From JBBQXY01 sp051004815 (GTDB lineage Bacteria; Chloroflexota; Ktedonobacteria; Ktedonobacterales; Ktedonobacteraceae), in the NCBI GenBank assembly GCA_051004815.1, contig JBPCJY010000222.1, positions 1 through 14,056 on the forward strand: a stretch of 14,056 nucleotides of DNA, read 5' to 3'. Shown one piece after another: positions 6,665-12,996 of this stretch; the first letter of the stretch is position 1; each line of letters opens with the position of its first letter. Under the pieces are notes generated by a model that saw only the letters and a list, made by a program, of their open reading frames with translations, made no database searches and had not been told where the DNA came from. The translations under genes and the position numbers were made by a program.

Positions 6665-6804
6665 GCGACCAGGGCAAAAGCGAGGCGACCAGGGCAAAAG
6701 CGAGGCGACCAGGGCGACAGTAATGCGACCAGGGCAAAAGCGAGACGACCAGGGCGACAGTAATGCGACCAGGGCGACAGTAAGGCGACCAGGGCGACCG
6801 CAAG
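6665..6804. repeat. Seven 20-bp tandem units abutting the palindromic repeat
   Basis: Seven exact 20-base units run from 6665 to 6804. They share GCGACCAGGGC (ACGACC in unit 5) and differ in the last nine bases: AAAAGCGAG in units 1, 2 and 4; GACAGTAAT in units 3 and 5; GACAGTAAG in unit 6; GACCGCAAG in unit 7. Unit 7 is the end of the left arm of palindromic repeat copy B, so the array seems to have grown outward from that arm. The 20-base period does not preserve a reading frame and there are no spacers, so it is neither coding nor CRISPR. Confidence 0.85.
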
Positions 6805-6899
6805 GGATCGCCCCTACTATATCCGAGGCGGCTCTGCGAGCCGCTTCCCGTAGGGAAGGGCGGACGTATATAGTAGGGGCGATCCCTTGCGGTCGCCCT
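6789..6899. repeat. Palindromic interspersed repeat, copy B (full length)
   Basis: The left arm is 6789-6821 (CCAGGGCGACC... to ...CCCCTACTATA) and the right arm 6869-6899 is its reverse complement, lacking the last two bases. Between them are two perfect small hairpins: GCGGCT/AGCCGC at 6828-6844 with a 5-base loop, and TTCCC/GGGAA at 6845-6857 with a GTA loop. TCCG (6822-6825) and CGGA (6861-6864) also pair, so the whole single strand could fold like a cloverleaf. It ends 58 bp upstream of the HD-domain gene. Confidence 0.85.
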
Positions 6900-6957
6900 A
6901 GGAAATCTTTCACAGGGGAAATAGACACGAGGTAGATCAGAAAGGATTTTCTCACCG

Positions 6958-7635
6958 ATGGAGACCACACAAGCAGAGGCAGAGGTAGTAGCAAGCATCT
7001 ATGCGGAGGTAGAACGACGTTTCAACGGCGTCGATGATCTGGCTCATGGGTGGGAACACGTCTACCGCGTCTATCAGCAGGCCTTGTACATCGCTGCGCA
7101 AGAAGGTGCCGACCGCTCTATAGTAGCCCTGGCGGCCCTTATGCACGATTTAGGGCGTTCAGTTCCGACCGCTATAGGACAACATCACGCGGATATCTCA
7201 GCCGCACTGGCCACCGAACTGCTCAGCGCGTACCAAGTTCCGCAAGACAAACAGGAAGCTATATTACATGCTATTCTCGCCCATAGCTTCAGTCGCGGCA
7301 TTGAACCGCTCACATTAGAGGCGCGGGTTGTGCGCGACGCCGATAGGTTGGAAGGACTGGGAGCTATCGGCATTCTGCGGTGGGCGATTACGGGTACGCT
7401 CCGTCGCACGCCCCAGACACGCAGTTATCATCCAGCCGATCCCTTCGCGGAGCAACACGAACTGGATGACAGCCACTATATGCTCGATCATTTCTATAGC
7501 AAGTTGCTCAAACTCAGCGACACGATGGCGACAGCGACAGGCCGCGCCCTGGCCCAACGCCGCACAGCCTTTATGCACAGCTACCTCAATGAAATGCGGG
7601 ACGAACTACAAATAGAGCCTGATACGGGCCGATAA
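6958..7635 (+). CDS. HD-domain metal-dependent phosphohydrolase
   Basis: The 225-residue protein belongs to the HD superfamily, whose members bind a metal ion and cleave phosphate esters, often of nucleotides. Residues 30-38 read HGWEHVYRV, residues 61-68 LMHDLGRS with the namesake His63-Asp64, and residues 124-134 VVRDADRLEGL supply the last aspartate. A further HAILAHS at 104-110 adds histidines typical of the subgroup. Length and motif order match the predicted HD hydrolases of the YedJ type, whose substrates are not settled. No signal peptide or membrane segment is present. AAAGGA at 6940-6945 is the only ribosome site, with a long spacing of 12 bases to the ATG. It converges on the DinB-like gene with a 35-bp gap and is otherwise alone, so context says little about its substrate. 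Confidence 0.88.
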   Translation: METTQAEAEVVASIYAEVERRFNGVDDLAHGWEHVYRVYQQALYIAAQEGADRSIVALAALMHDLGRSVPTAIGQHHADISAALATELLSAYQVPQDKQEAILHAILAHSFSRGIEPLTLEARVVRDADRLEGLGAIGILRWAITGTLRRTPQTRSYHPADPFAEQHELDDSHYMLDHFYSKLLKLSDTMATATGRALAQRRTAFMHSYLNEMRDELQIEPDTGR

Positions 7636-7660
7636 ATCGGCGGTGGCGGCGATAAATCGC
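7628..7660. other. Two small palindromes in the convergent gap
   Basis: GCCGATAAATCGGC (7628-7641, overlapping the HD gene stop) and GCGATAAATCGC (7649-7660) are two consecutive palindromes sharing CGATAAATCG 20 bases apart. They may be the transcript end for both convergent genes or a fragment of another interspersed repeat. No U run follows. Confidence 0.4.
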
Positions 7661-7670
7661 AGCCCTACAG

Positions 7671-8153
7671 TTATGCGAGACTTTCTTTAATGGAAACCAG
7701 TTGTTGGGTGTGCATTTGGTCGTGGAAGGGCAAAATATTAACTAGTTGGTAGAACTTGCGCTGGCCCCAGGCGTGATGGCGAAATGGGCGATCCCACATC
7801 TCGGCGGGCAGCACTGAGAGATATTGAAAAATCTCTTCGCGACGAGCCGCCATGCCAGCCAGAACAGCTTCAAGCGTCACGGGCGGCGTTGCTTCACGGG
7901 TCAGGCGCGGTGCCTCTTCCTCCGTTGCGACGATCTGCGGATTATCTTCGCTCTGCACACGTTGTAGCTGCTCTAAAGCCAGGCCATCGGCGATATAGAG
8001 GTGATGGGCCAGTTCTAACGCGGACCATTCCCCTTCGGCAGTGCGCTTTTTGAGTTCATCTTTGCTGAACTTTGCCAGTTGCCCCATGAATTCGATGCGG
8101 GCCGTGACCATCTTACGGCGCACCTTTTCGTATGGATTCTCTACTGTTGTCAT
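7671..8153 (-). CDS. DinB-like four-helix metalloprotein
   Basis: The 160-residue protein fits the DinB/YfiT-like superfamily of four-helix bundles that usually bind one metal through three histidines and include thiol transferases as well as damage-inducible proteins of unknown role. The first helix is typical (YEKVRRKMVTARIEFMGQLA), WSALELAHHLYIAD at 43-56 brings the first metal histidine, and FHDQMHTQQL near 143-152 brings the other two. The length is normal for the family. The start is supported by GGGGAGAAG shortly upstream of the ATG. It lies downstream of parA-parB on the same strand, but 237 bp with a palindromic repeat intervene, so a shared transcript is doubtful. Nothing in the sequence tells which reaction it catalyses, and it should not be taken as a DNA repair enzyme. 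Confidence 0.85.
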   Translation of the reverse strand: MTTVENPYEKVRRKMVTARIEFMGQLAKFSKDELKKRTAEGEWSALELAHHLYIADGLALEQLQRVQSEDNPQIVATEEEAPRLTREATPPVTLEAVLAGMAARREEIFQYLSVLPAEMWDRPFRHHAWGQRKFYQLVNILPFHDQMHTQQLVSIKESLA

Positions 8154-8203
8154 GTTGCTCTTCTCCCCGGTTAATCAGGTGGTATACGCGATTCAGAAGT
8201 TTG

Positions 8204-8375
8204 CCAGGGCGACCGCAAGGGATCGCCCAATACGCGTCAAGGTAAGCGATTCAGCGCGGTTTCCAGGGCGACCGCAAGGGTCGCCCCTACTATATCCGTC
8301 CGCCCTGCCCCCACGCAAAGCGGCTCTGCGAGCCGCGTCATGTATGGTAGGGGCGATCCCTTGCGGTCGCCCTGG
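8204..8375. repeat. Palindromic interspersed repeat, copy C with an extra half arm
   Basis: The full copy has its left arm at 8263-8294 (one base shorter than copy B), a GCGGCT/AGCCGC hairpin at 8320-8336 and its right arm at 8343-8375. Upstream, 8204-8228 is an additional partial left arm. GCGATTCAG precedes both left arms (8189-8197 approximately, and 8236-8244), which points to a local duplication. CTGAATCGCT at 8383-8392 is the inverted form and overlaps the parB stop codon. It separates parB from the DinB-like gene. Confidence 0.8.
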
Positions 8376-8390
8376 TGGGGAACTGAATCG

Positions 8391-9434
8391 CTACTCTTCG
8401 GACTTTACGAATCGGCTATATAAACGATTGAGCTCTTCATCATTATTGAAGTGTAGTACTAAGGTTCCCTTGCCTTTGGCGTTACGCTTGAGATCAACCT
8501 TTACCATCAGGGCATCGCGAAAGTTCGTTTCCAGAGCCACGATTTCAGCTTGCGGCTCCGGGGTGGGGGCAAGGAGGTATGGCGCGGTATTGGCACGTTC
8601 GGCAGCTTTGATACGGGTCGCCAATTCTTCTGCCTGACGCACATTCAGTTTCAGCGCGATGATCTTCTGCATGGCGGTGAGCTGATCTTCCTCGCGGGTA
8701 ATACCGATCAGCGCACGGGCATGGCCCTCGCTGAAGTTTTCAAGCTGGTTGATCAAAGCTTCGCGCACCCTGGGAGACAATTGCAGTAAACGAATGGCGT
8801 TAGTAATGGTGGAGCGGTCTTTCCCCACCTGTTTGGCGATCGTTTCCTGTGTGAGGCCAAATTCTTGCATCAAGGACTGGTAAGCCAGGGCCTCTTCAAT
8901 CGGGTTGAGATCGGCACGCTGGATGTTCTCAATCAGGGCCAGTTGGAGCATCTGCAAAGGGGTAACTTCTTTGATGAGCACGGGAACTTTGGTCAGACCG
9001 GCCAGGCGTGAAGCTCGCCAGCGCCGCTCGCCAGCAATGATCTGGAACTGCACGACATGGGCATCTTCGGCAACGCTCTGCGTTGTATTAGTCTCAGGTG
9101 CGCCACTAAACCACGGTTCGTTCGCATTGGCATTGGTATTGGGCGCAACAGCCGCCGCTATGTCCTCGGCCTCCAGGCGTGTCACCACTATCGGTTGCAG
9201 TAGGCCGTGCTCTTTAATGGAGGCACTTAGCTCCAATAATTTGGGATCGTCCTCGCGAAAGATGCGGCGCGGTTGGCGCGGATTGGGAATGATGCTATCG
9301 AGGGCGGCAAATAAAATGGAATGCTCGTCGATGCGCGTGGGTTGTTGTGCCGACTGTTGCGCGGACCTGACCTCGGAAGCACCGGATAGCAGCGCGTCGA
9401 GTCCGCGCCCCAGACCATATTTCTGTTTAGCCAC
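8391..9434 (-). CDS. parB: Chromosome-partitioning protein ParB
   Basis: The 347-residue protein is the centromere-binding partner of ParA: it loads at parS sites and spreads as a CTP-dependent clamp. The N-terminal YGLGRGLDALL (6-16) is the usual ParA-contact segment. The CTP-binding N-domain includes IIPNPRQPRR (48-57), LLQPIVV (78-84) and GERRWRASRLAGL (135-147). The helix-turn-helix TQETIAKQVGKDRSTITNAI follows at 195-214, and the C-terminal dimerisation domain ends LVLHFNNDEELNRLYSRF. About 40 extra residues (roughly 87-127, rich in Ala, Asn and Glu) sit between the strands that are normally joined by a short turn. The start is a GTG, with AGGAGG 9 bases upstream inside the parA end; the two genes overlap by 8 bases and are surely co-translated. 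No perfect parS is seen in this window. Confidence 0.96.
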   Translation of the reverse strand: MAKQKYGLGRGLDALLSGASEVRSAQQSAQQPTRIDEHSILFAALDSIIPNPRQPRRIFREDDPKLLELSASIKEHGLLQPIVVTRLEAEDIAAAVAPNTNANANEPWFSGAPETNTTQSVAEDAHVVQFQIIAGERRWRASRLAGLTKVPVLIKEVTPLQMLQLALIENIQRADLNPIEEALAYQSLMQEFGLTQETIAKQVGKDRSTITNAIRLLQLSPRVREALINQLENFSEGHARALIGITREEDQLTAMQKIIALKLNVRQAEELATRIKAAERANTAPYLLAPTPEPQAEIVALETNFRDALMVKVDLKRNAKGKGTLVLHFNNDEELNRLYSRFVKSEE

Positions 9435-10197
9435 GAGCCATCACCTCCTCTGCCAATGAGCGGTAGGCCAGTGCGCCGGGCGAGGTAGCATCGTAGTCCA
9501 GGATGGCTTGACCAAAGCTGGGGGCTTCACTCAAGCGCACATTGCGGTTAATCACCGTATGGAAGGTCTCTTTCGGGAAGTAGTTGCGTACTTCGCGCAC
9601 AATCTCGGCTGCCAGGCGAGTACGTGGATCAAACATGGTCAGGACAGCACCAGCGACGTACAGCGTAGGATTAAGTTTGCTCTTCACAATACGAATGGTT
9701 TCGCTCAACTGCGTTAACCCTTCCAGGGCCAGATATTCACATTGGATGGGGATAAGCACGCCATCAGCCGCCACCAGGGCATTGATCGTCAATAATCCAA
9801 GCGAAGGTGGGCAGTCAATCAGCACGTAGTCACAGCGGTCGCGAATGGGCATGAGGGCTTGTTTGAGTTTATATTCGCGAGCAATCGCTCCCACCAATTC
9901 AATTTCTGCGGCAGCCAGGTCTACGGTACAGGGGGCAACGACCAGTTCACGGCGCGGCGTTGGTACAATGACATCAAAAATGGTGATTTCTTCTTCTTGC
10001 TGCACCAGTAAATCATAGATGGTGTGCGCCCTGAGTTCCTTCGAGGCACCGATACCGCTGGTAGTGTTCCCCTGCGGGTCCATATCGACGAGCAACACTT
10101 TGCGACCGGCGGCAGCCAGATAGGTAGCAAGGTTGATGGCAGTGGTTGTCTTGCCTACGCCGCCCTTCTGATTTGCAATGGCATATACTTTTGACAC
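9427..10197 (-). CDS. parA: Chromosome-partitioning ATPase ParA (Soj type)
   Basis: This is a Walker-type ATPase that forms DNA-bound gradients driving ParB-marked origins apart. With the GTG start at 10197 it has 256 residues and begins MSKVYAIANQKGGVGKTT, the compact form typical of chromosomal Soj; the deviant Walker A is at 11-18, DMDPQGN follows at about 38, and the Walker B stretch reads DYVLIDCPPSLG. The GTG is preferred because GGGAG (10204-10208) lies 6 bases before it and the homology begins at once. An upstream ATG at 10239 would add 14 residues without family support. ParB follows with an 8-base overlap. The gene is probably expressed from a promoter near 10390-10418, giving an untranslated leader of about 190 nt. 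Confidence 0.96.
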   Translation of the reverse strand: MSKVYAIANQKGGVGKTTTAINLATYLAAAGRKVLLVDMDPQGNTTSGIGASKELRAHTIYDLLVQQEEEITIFDVIVPTPRRELVVAPCTVDLAAAEIELVGAIAREYKLKQALMPIRDRCDYVLIDCPPSLGLLTINALVAADGVLIPIQCEYLALEGLTQLSETIRIVKSKLNPTLYVAGAVLTMFDPRTRLAAEIVREVRNYFPKETFHTVINRNVRLSEAPSFGQAILDYDATSPGALAYRSLAEEVMARG

Positions 10198-10385
10198 AGG
10201 TTGCTCCCGTACCTTTCCTTTAACCATGCCGGTAAGCATGTTGCGCTATCTCTCGTATCGTTTCATACCATGGTGCTACCATCGAGCCGCGGGCTAAGAG
10301 GAGAAAAGTATTCGAAGCCATCCCCGAACCAGTCAGAGAACATTCATTGCCCTCTGCCCCCCATCGCACGCACTCAGGCCACCAT

Positions 10386-10418
10386 CTCATATATATGAGC
10401 ACATTGTAACAAAAGCAA
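10386..10418 (-). promoter_or_regulatory. Candidate parAB promoter with palindrome
   Basis: On the minus strand TTGCTT (10418-10413) is followed after 17 bases by TATATA (10395-10390). The -10 sits inside the perfect 14-bp palindrome CTCATATATATGAG (10386-10399), a possible operator. The match to consensus is moderate and the distance to parA is long, so this is tentative. Confidence 0.35.
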
Positions 10419-10439
10419 GAGAGAGAAGCAAGGTGGCTA

Positions 10440-10466
10440 CCAGGGCGACCGCGAGGGTCGCCCTGG
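10440..10466. repeat. Minimal palindromic repeat, copy D
   Basis: CCAGGGCGACC (10440-10450) and GGTCGCCCTGG (10456-10466) pair perfectly around a GCGAG loop. These are just the outer ends of the longer repeats joined together, as if the interior had been deleted. It lies 6 bp past the modB stop, where it may act as a transcript-end hairpin, although no U run follows. Confidence 0.75.
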
Positions 10467-10472
10467 GAATCT

Positions 10473-11273
10473 TCACCAGGACAAGCGCCCACGGCCCAGG
10501 CGCAATGCCAGCAAGAGGCCAAAGGAGACGGCCATTAAGACAACGGAGATGGCAACAGCGGTGTCCAGATCGCTTTGGGCGGCGACATAGACGGCGATAG
10601 GCATGGTCTGCGTGATACCGGGGAAGCTGCCGGCAAAGGTGATGGTGGCTCCCAGTTCTCCCAGGGCACGCGCCCACGAGAGGCCGATACCGGCCAGCAG
10701 GGCGGGACGAATGAGCGGCAACACGACGCGGCGAAAGGTATAGAATGGGGAGGCTCGCAGTGTATAGGCCGCCAGTTCATAGCGCGTGTCCAGTTGCTCA
10801 AGGCCAGCCTTCGCACTGTTGACAAAGAAAGGGGCTGAGACAAAGACTTGCGCCATGATGACCGCGAACGTTGTAAAAGGAAGGGTAATACCAAGGGGAG
10901 CGAGATAGCGGCCAATCAGCCCGAAGCGGCCAAAAGTCAGTAGCAAGGCGACACCAGCCACAACGGGTGGAAGGACGGTGGGCATCGTTACCAATGTCTC
11001 TAATGCGCCGCGACCACGAAACTGCCGCCGCGCCAGGACATAGGCCACCGGCAAACCGAACAGGACAGTGAAGATAGTACTGACCGTGGTGGTGATAAGG
11101 CTCAACTGTAACGCCTGAAAGACATCTGGCTGCTGCATAGCTGTCCAGAGGAATGAGGGCGGCTCACGCAGCAGTAAAGAGGCCAAAGGGATGCCCAGGT
11201 AGAGAAAAAATCCGCCTGCCAGGACACCGACCAGTATCCTGGCAGAATAGCGCGTTAACAGTTTTGTCTTCAT
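10473..11273 (-). CDS. modB: Molybdate ABC transporter permease ModB
   Basis: The 266-residue protein is the membrane subunit of a molybdate (or tungstate) importer. Hydrophobic segments include LVGVLAGGFFLYLGIPLASL near the N-terminus, then helices at about 55-80, 90-113, 125-150, 190-215 and 235-260. The ATPase-contact EAA loop is visible as ELAAYTLRASPFYTF followed by RVVLPLIRPALLAG. MPTVLPPVVAGVALLL is characteristic of the ModB/CysU/CysW group. It starts 20 bp after the modA stop and must be translated from the same message. The ribosome site is weak (GAGTGAT), consistent with translational coupling. The motif set alone does not separate ModB from sulfate permeases; the identity rests largely on the adjacent modA. 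No ATPase gene modC follows in this window. Confidence 0.92.
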   Translation of the reverse strand: MKTKLLTRYSARILVGVLAGGFFLYLGIPLASLLLREPPSFLWTAMQQPDVFQALQLSLITTTVSTIFTVLFGLPVAYVLARRQFRGRGALETLVTMPTVLPPVVAGVALLLTFGRFGLIGRYLAPLGITLPFTTFAVIMAQVFVSAPFFVNSAKAGLEQLDTRYELAAYTLRASPFYTFRRVVLPLIRPALLAGIGLSWARALGELGATITFAGSFPGITQTMPIAVYVAAQSDLDTAVAISVVLMAVSFGLLLALRLGRGRLSW

Positions 11274-11293
11274 ATGATCACTCTACATTACAA

Positions 11294-12118
11294 TTACGAA
11301 CTGGTAGGGAGAAAATGGTATTGTTGCAGGATAGCCTGACCATCGGAGGAAAGGATATACTGCACAAAGGCTTGGGCCGCGTCAGCATGAGTCGCGTTTT
11401 TGGTGACGGCGATAGGATATTGCGCGATCACGTTGAAATTGTCGGGAATGTCTAGCACCGTTACTTTGCTGGAGACGGCGGAGGTCACATCGGTGCGATA
11501 GACAAAGCCGGCATCGGCCTCACCCAATTGTACCTTCTCGACCACGGACTTGACATTGGTTTCCAGTGAGACAAAATTGGCTTTGACAGTACTTTCGTAA
11601 GCAGGGCCGTAATCCGTTGCTTTCGCCATGTTGTCCAGCACTTGCAGGGTATATTTACCAGCAGGAACGGTGGCAGCACCGATAACTATTTTGACGCCTT
11701 TGCGAGCCAGGTCTTTCAGCGTGGTAATCTTGCCAGGATTGCCAGTTGGAACAATGACGACCAGCCTGTTCTTCGCGAAAACCTGTGCGCTATCGACCAG
11801 TCCGGCAGTAGTGGCCTTCTGCATGTTGGTCTGGTCGGCTGAGGCGAAAACATCTGAGGGGGCGCCATTGGCAATCTGCTGTTCCAGTATCTGCGACCCA
11901 TCAAAGCTGAACTTGATGGTGACATCTGGATGAACCTGATGATATTTTGTCGCTATAGCCGTGAACGACTCGGTGAGAGACGCGGCAGCAAAGATATGTA
12001 ATGTCGTTGCCGCAGGTGTTGGGGTAGCCGTGGTAGCGGCTGTTGTGCCACCACATGCCGCGAGCAATACCATACAGAACGTGGCAATCGCCAAAATAGG
12101 ACGCAAACGATGCCTCAT
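11294..12118 (-). CDS. modA: Molybdate-binding lipoprotein ModA
   Basis: The 274-residue protein captures molybdate or tungstate outside the membrane and delivers it to ModB. A signal peptide with the lipobox LLAAC places the lipidated cysteine at position 22, followed by a flexible Thr/Ala/Pro linker to about residue 38. The mature domain starts LHIFAAASLTESF, with the oxyanion-binding serine, and continues with FSFDGSQILEQQIANGAPSD and VFASADQTNMQ. The motif GEADAGFVYRTD near 215 and the ending YILSSDGQAILQQYHF are typical of ModA. The start has an excellent AGGAGGT site 5 bases before the ATG. A consensus promoter lies upstream, overlapped by two inverted repeats. The lipoprotein anchor fits a monoderm cell envelope like that of Chloroflexota. 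It is the first gene of the modAB unit. Confidence 0.94.
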   Translation of the reverse strand: MRHRLRPILAIATFCMVLLAACGGTTAATTATPTPAATTLHIFAAASLTESFTAIATKYHQVHPDVTIKFSFDGSQILEQQIANGAPSDVFASADQTNMQKATTAGLVDSAQVFAKNRLVVIVPTGNPGKITTLKDLARKGVKIVIGAATVPAGKYTLQVLDNMAKATDYGPAYESTVKANFVSLETNVKSVVEKVQLGEADAGFVYRTDVTSAVSSKVTVLDIPDNFNVIAQYPIAVTKNATHADAAQAFVQYILSSDGQAILQQYHFLPTSS

Positions 12119-12146
12119 CTTGACCTCCTACACGCAAATACAAACG

Positions 12147-12182
12147 CACCCACTACATGGGTGAGTATTCATATATTGAATA
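12147..12182. promoter_or_regulatory. Paired inverted repeats, candidate operators of modA
   Basis: Two adjacent 17-base inverted repeats share the same 6-5-6 architecture: CACCCA-ctaca-TGGGTG (12147-12163) and TATTCA-tatat-TGAATA (12166-12182). The second overlaps the modA -10 and the expected transcription start; the first lies in the leader. Both are placed to block transcription if bound by a dimeric repressor. No modE gene is visible here, and neither arm is a motif I recognise. Confidence 0.45.
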
Positions 12183-12208
12183 TAGAAGCAAGAGGGCGGT
12201 TGTGTCAA
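12179..12208 (-). promoter_or_regulatory. Strong sigma-70-type promoter for modA-modB
   Basis: On the minus strand TTGACA (12208-12203) is a perfect -35. After 18 bases comes TATATT (12184-12179), 5 of 6 matches to the -10. Transcription would begin near 12172 and give a leader of about 54 nt ending with AGGAGGT before the modA ATG. The leader is too short for a molybdenum-cofactor riboswitch. Confidence 0.7.
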
Positions 12209-12235
12209 GAGTTATTGGTTGAGTTATTGTATTCG

Positions 12236-12916
12236 TTAAATATGTTCTTGAAAAAATGCCATGACTCGTTGCCAGGAGTCCTTCGCTGCCGCCTCGTTGT
12301 AATTACGCCCCTTATCGTTGAAGAACGAGTGCTTCGCGCCCGGATAGATTTTGATATCGTGCGCCACGTTATAGCGATCCAGTTCTACGTCAAGCTTCTG
12401 CCCCTGTGCTGTCGTAAAATCTTTGTCAGGATAGGAGCCAACGACGGGGCAGAGGCGGGAGACAGCCTCTAATGGGCGCGGATTCGAGGCATAGTACGGC
12501 GCAATGGCCTTGAGCCGATTGTCGGTACTGGCCCAGGCAATGGCGAAGCCGCCACCCATACAGAAGCCAATGGCTCCCAGTTTTTCCGCGTCCACGCCGG
12601 GCTGTTGCGCCAGGAATGTCAGGCTCTCTTTGAGTGCATGAACACTGGTGTTATTGAGCGGAGTAAAGAGCATTTGACCCATGAAACGAAACATACAGAC
12701 AGTACGATTGCGGCCCGTGAAGAGGTCAACCGCCAGGGCGGCATAGCCGACATCGGCGAAGCGTTGGGCAATATCCTTGATATTCTCGGTCAGCCCAAAT
12801 ATCTCGTGAATGATGACGATACCTGGAAATGGCCCCGCGCCCGCGGGACGTACCAGATAGGCTCCAAATTGTGTCTGGCCCACTGTGAACGAGATGATTT
12901 GTCCTTCTTGTGCCAT
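12236..12916 (-). CDS. Dienelactone hydrolase family protein
   Basis: With the start at 12916 the protein has 227 residues, the usual length of dienelactone hydrolases (alpha/beta-hydrolases with a Cys-Asp-His triad). The nucleophile is Cys119 in GFCMGGG, His196 lies in KHSFFND, and Asp164 (or Asp166) in GSYPDKD completes the triad. IIHEIFG carries the conserved glutamate (Glu38) that controls the cysteine. The start is chosen because AAGGAA (12923-12928, read on the minus strand) lies 6 bases upstream; an ATG at 12943 would add nine residues without support. There is no signal peptide, so it is cytoplasmic. True dienelactone hydrolases act in chloroaromatic breakdown, but no other gene of such a pathway is nearby, so the substrate is open. 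It precedes modA on the same strand by 117 bp, but modA has its own promoter. The divergent TetR gene at 13235 may regulate it. Confidence 0.9.
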   Translation of the reverse strand: MAQEGQIISFTVGQTQFGAYLVRPAGAGPFPGIVIIHEIFGLTENIKDIAQRFADVGYAALAVDLFTGRNRTVCMFRFMGQMLFTPLNNTSVHALKESLTFLAQQPGVDAEKLGAIGFCMGGGFAIAWASTDNRLKAIAPYYASNPRPLEAVSRLCPVVGSYPDKDFTTAQGQKLDVELDRYNVAHDIKIYPGAKHSFFNDKGRNYNEAAAKDSWQRVMAFFQEHI

Positions 12917-12996
12917 CGCTAGTTCCTTAAACTTTCTCAGCATCTCCGACGATATCCTCTAGCTTACCACACAGCAGCGATTTCCGTTACTGCCAC

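Larger units (their letters stand above)
6487..6957. other. Intergenic region between response regulator and HD-domain gene
   Basis: This 471-bp gap between divergent genes contains about 170 bp of AT-rich sequence, which should hold the regulator promoter although no clear -35/-10 pair stands out. The seven-unit tandem array (6665-6804) and palindromic repeat copy B (6789-6899) follow. Open frames across it on either strand are translations of the repeats and show no ribosome sites. Confidence 0.6.

Noticed and set aside
6665..6804. CRISPR array
   Set aside because: The units are contiguous 20-mers without unique spacers, and no cas genes are nearby.
6549..6998. Minus-strand ORFs of 117-149 residues with repeating PWS/CRPGR motifs
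   Set aside because: They translate the 20-bp tandem array and the palindromic repeat; the 20-base period cycles through frames, and no ribosome site is present.
8391..10440. parS centromere near parA-parB
   Set aside because: I looked for the TGTTTCACGTGAAACA-type palindrome and saw no close match; the site may lie outside the window.
10220..10522. 100-residue minus-strand ORF between modB and parA
   Set aside because: It overlaps the end of modB and repeat copy D, has no ribosome site and no protein-like composition.
12119..12172. Molybdenum-cofactor riboswitch ahead of modA
   Set aside because: The predicted leader is only about 54 nt, too short for that RNA, and contains just one small inverted repeat.
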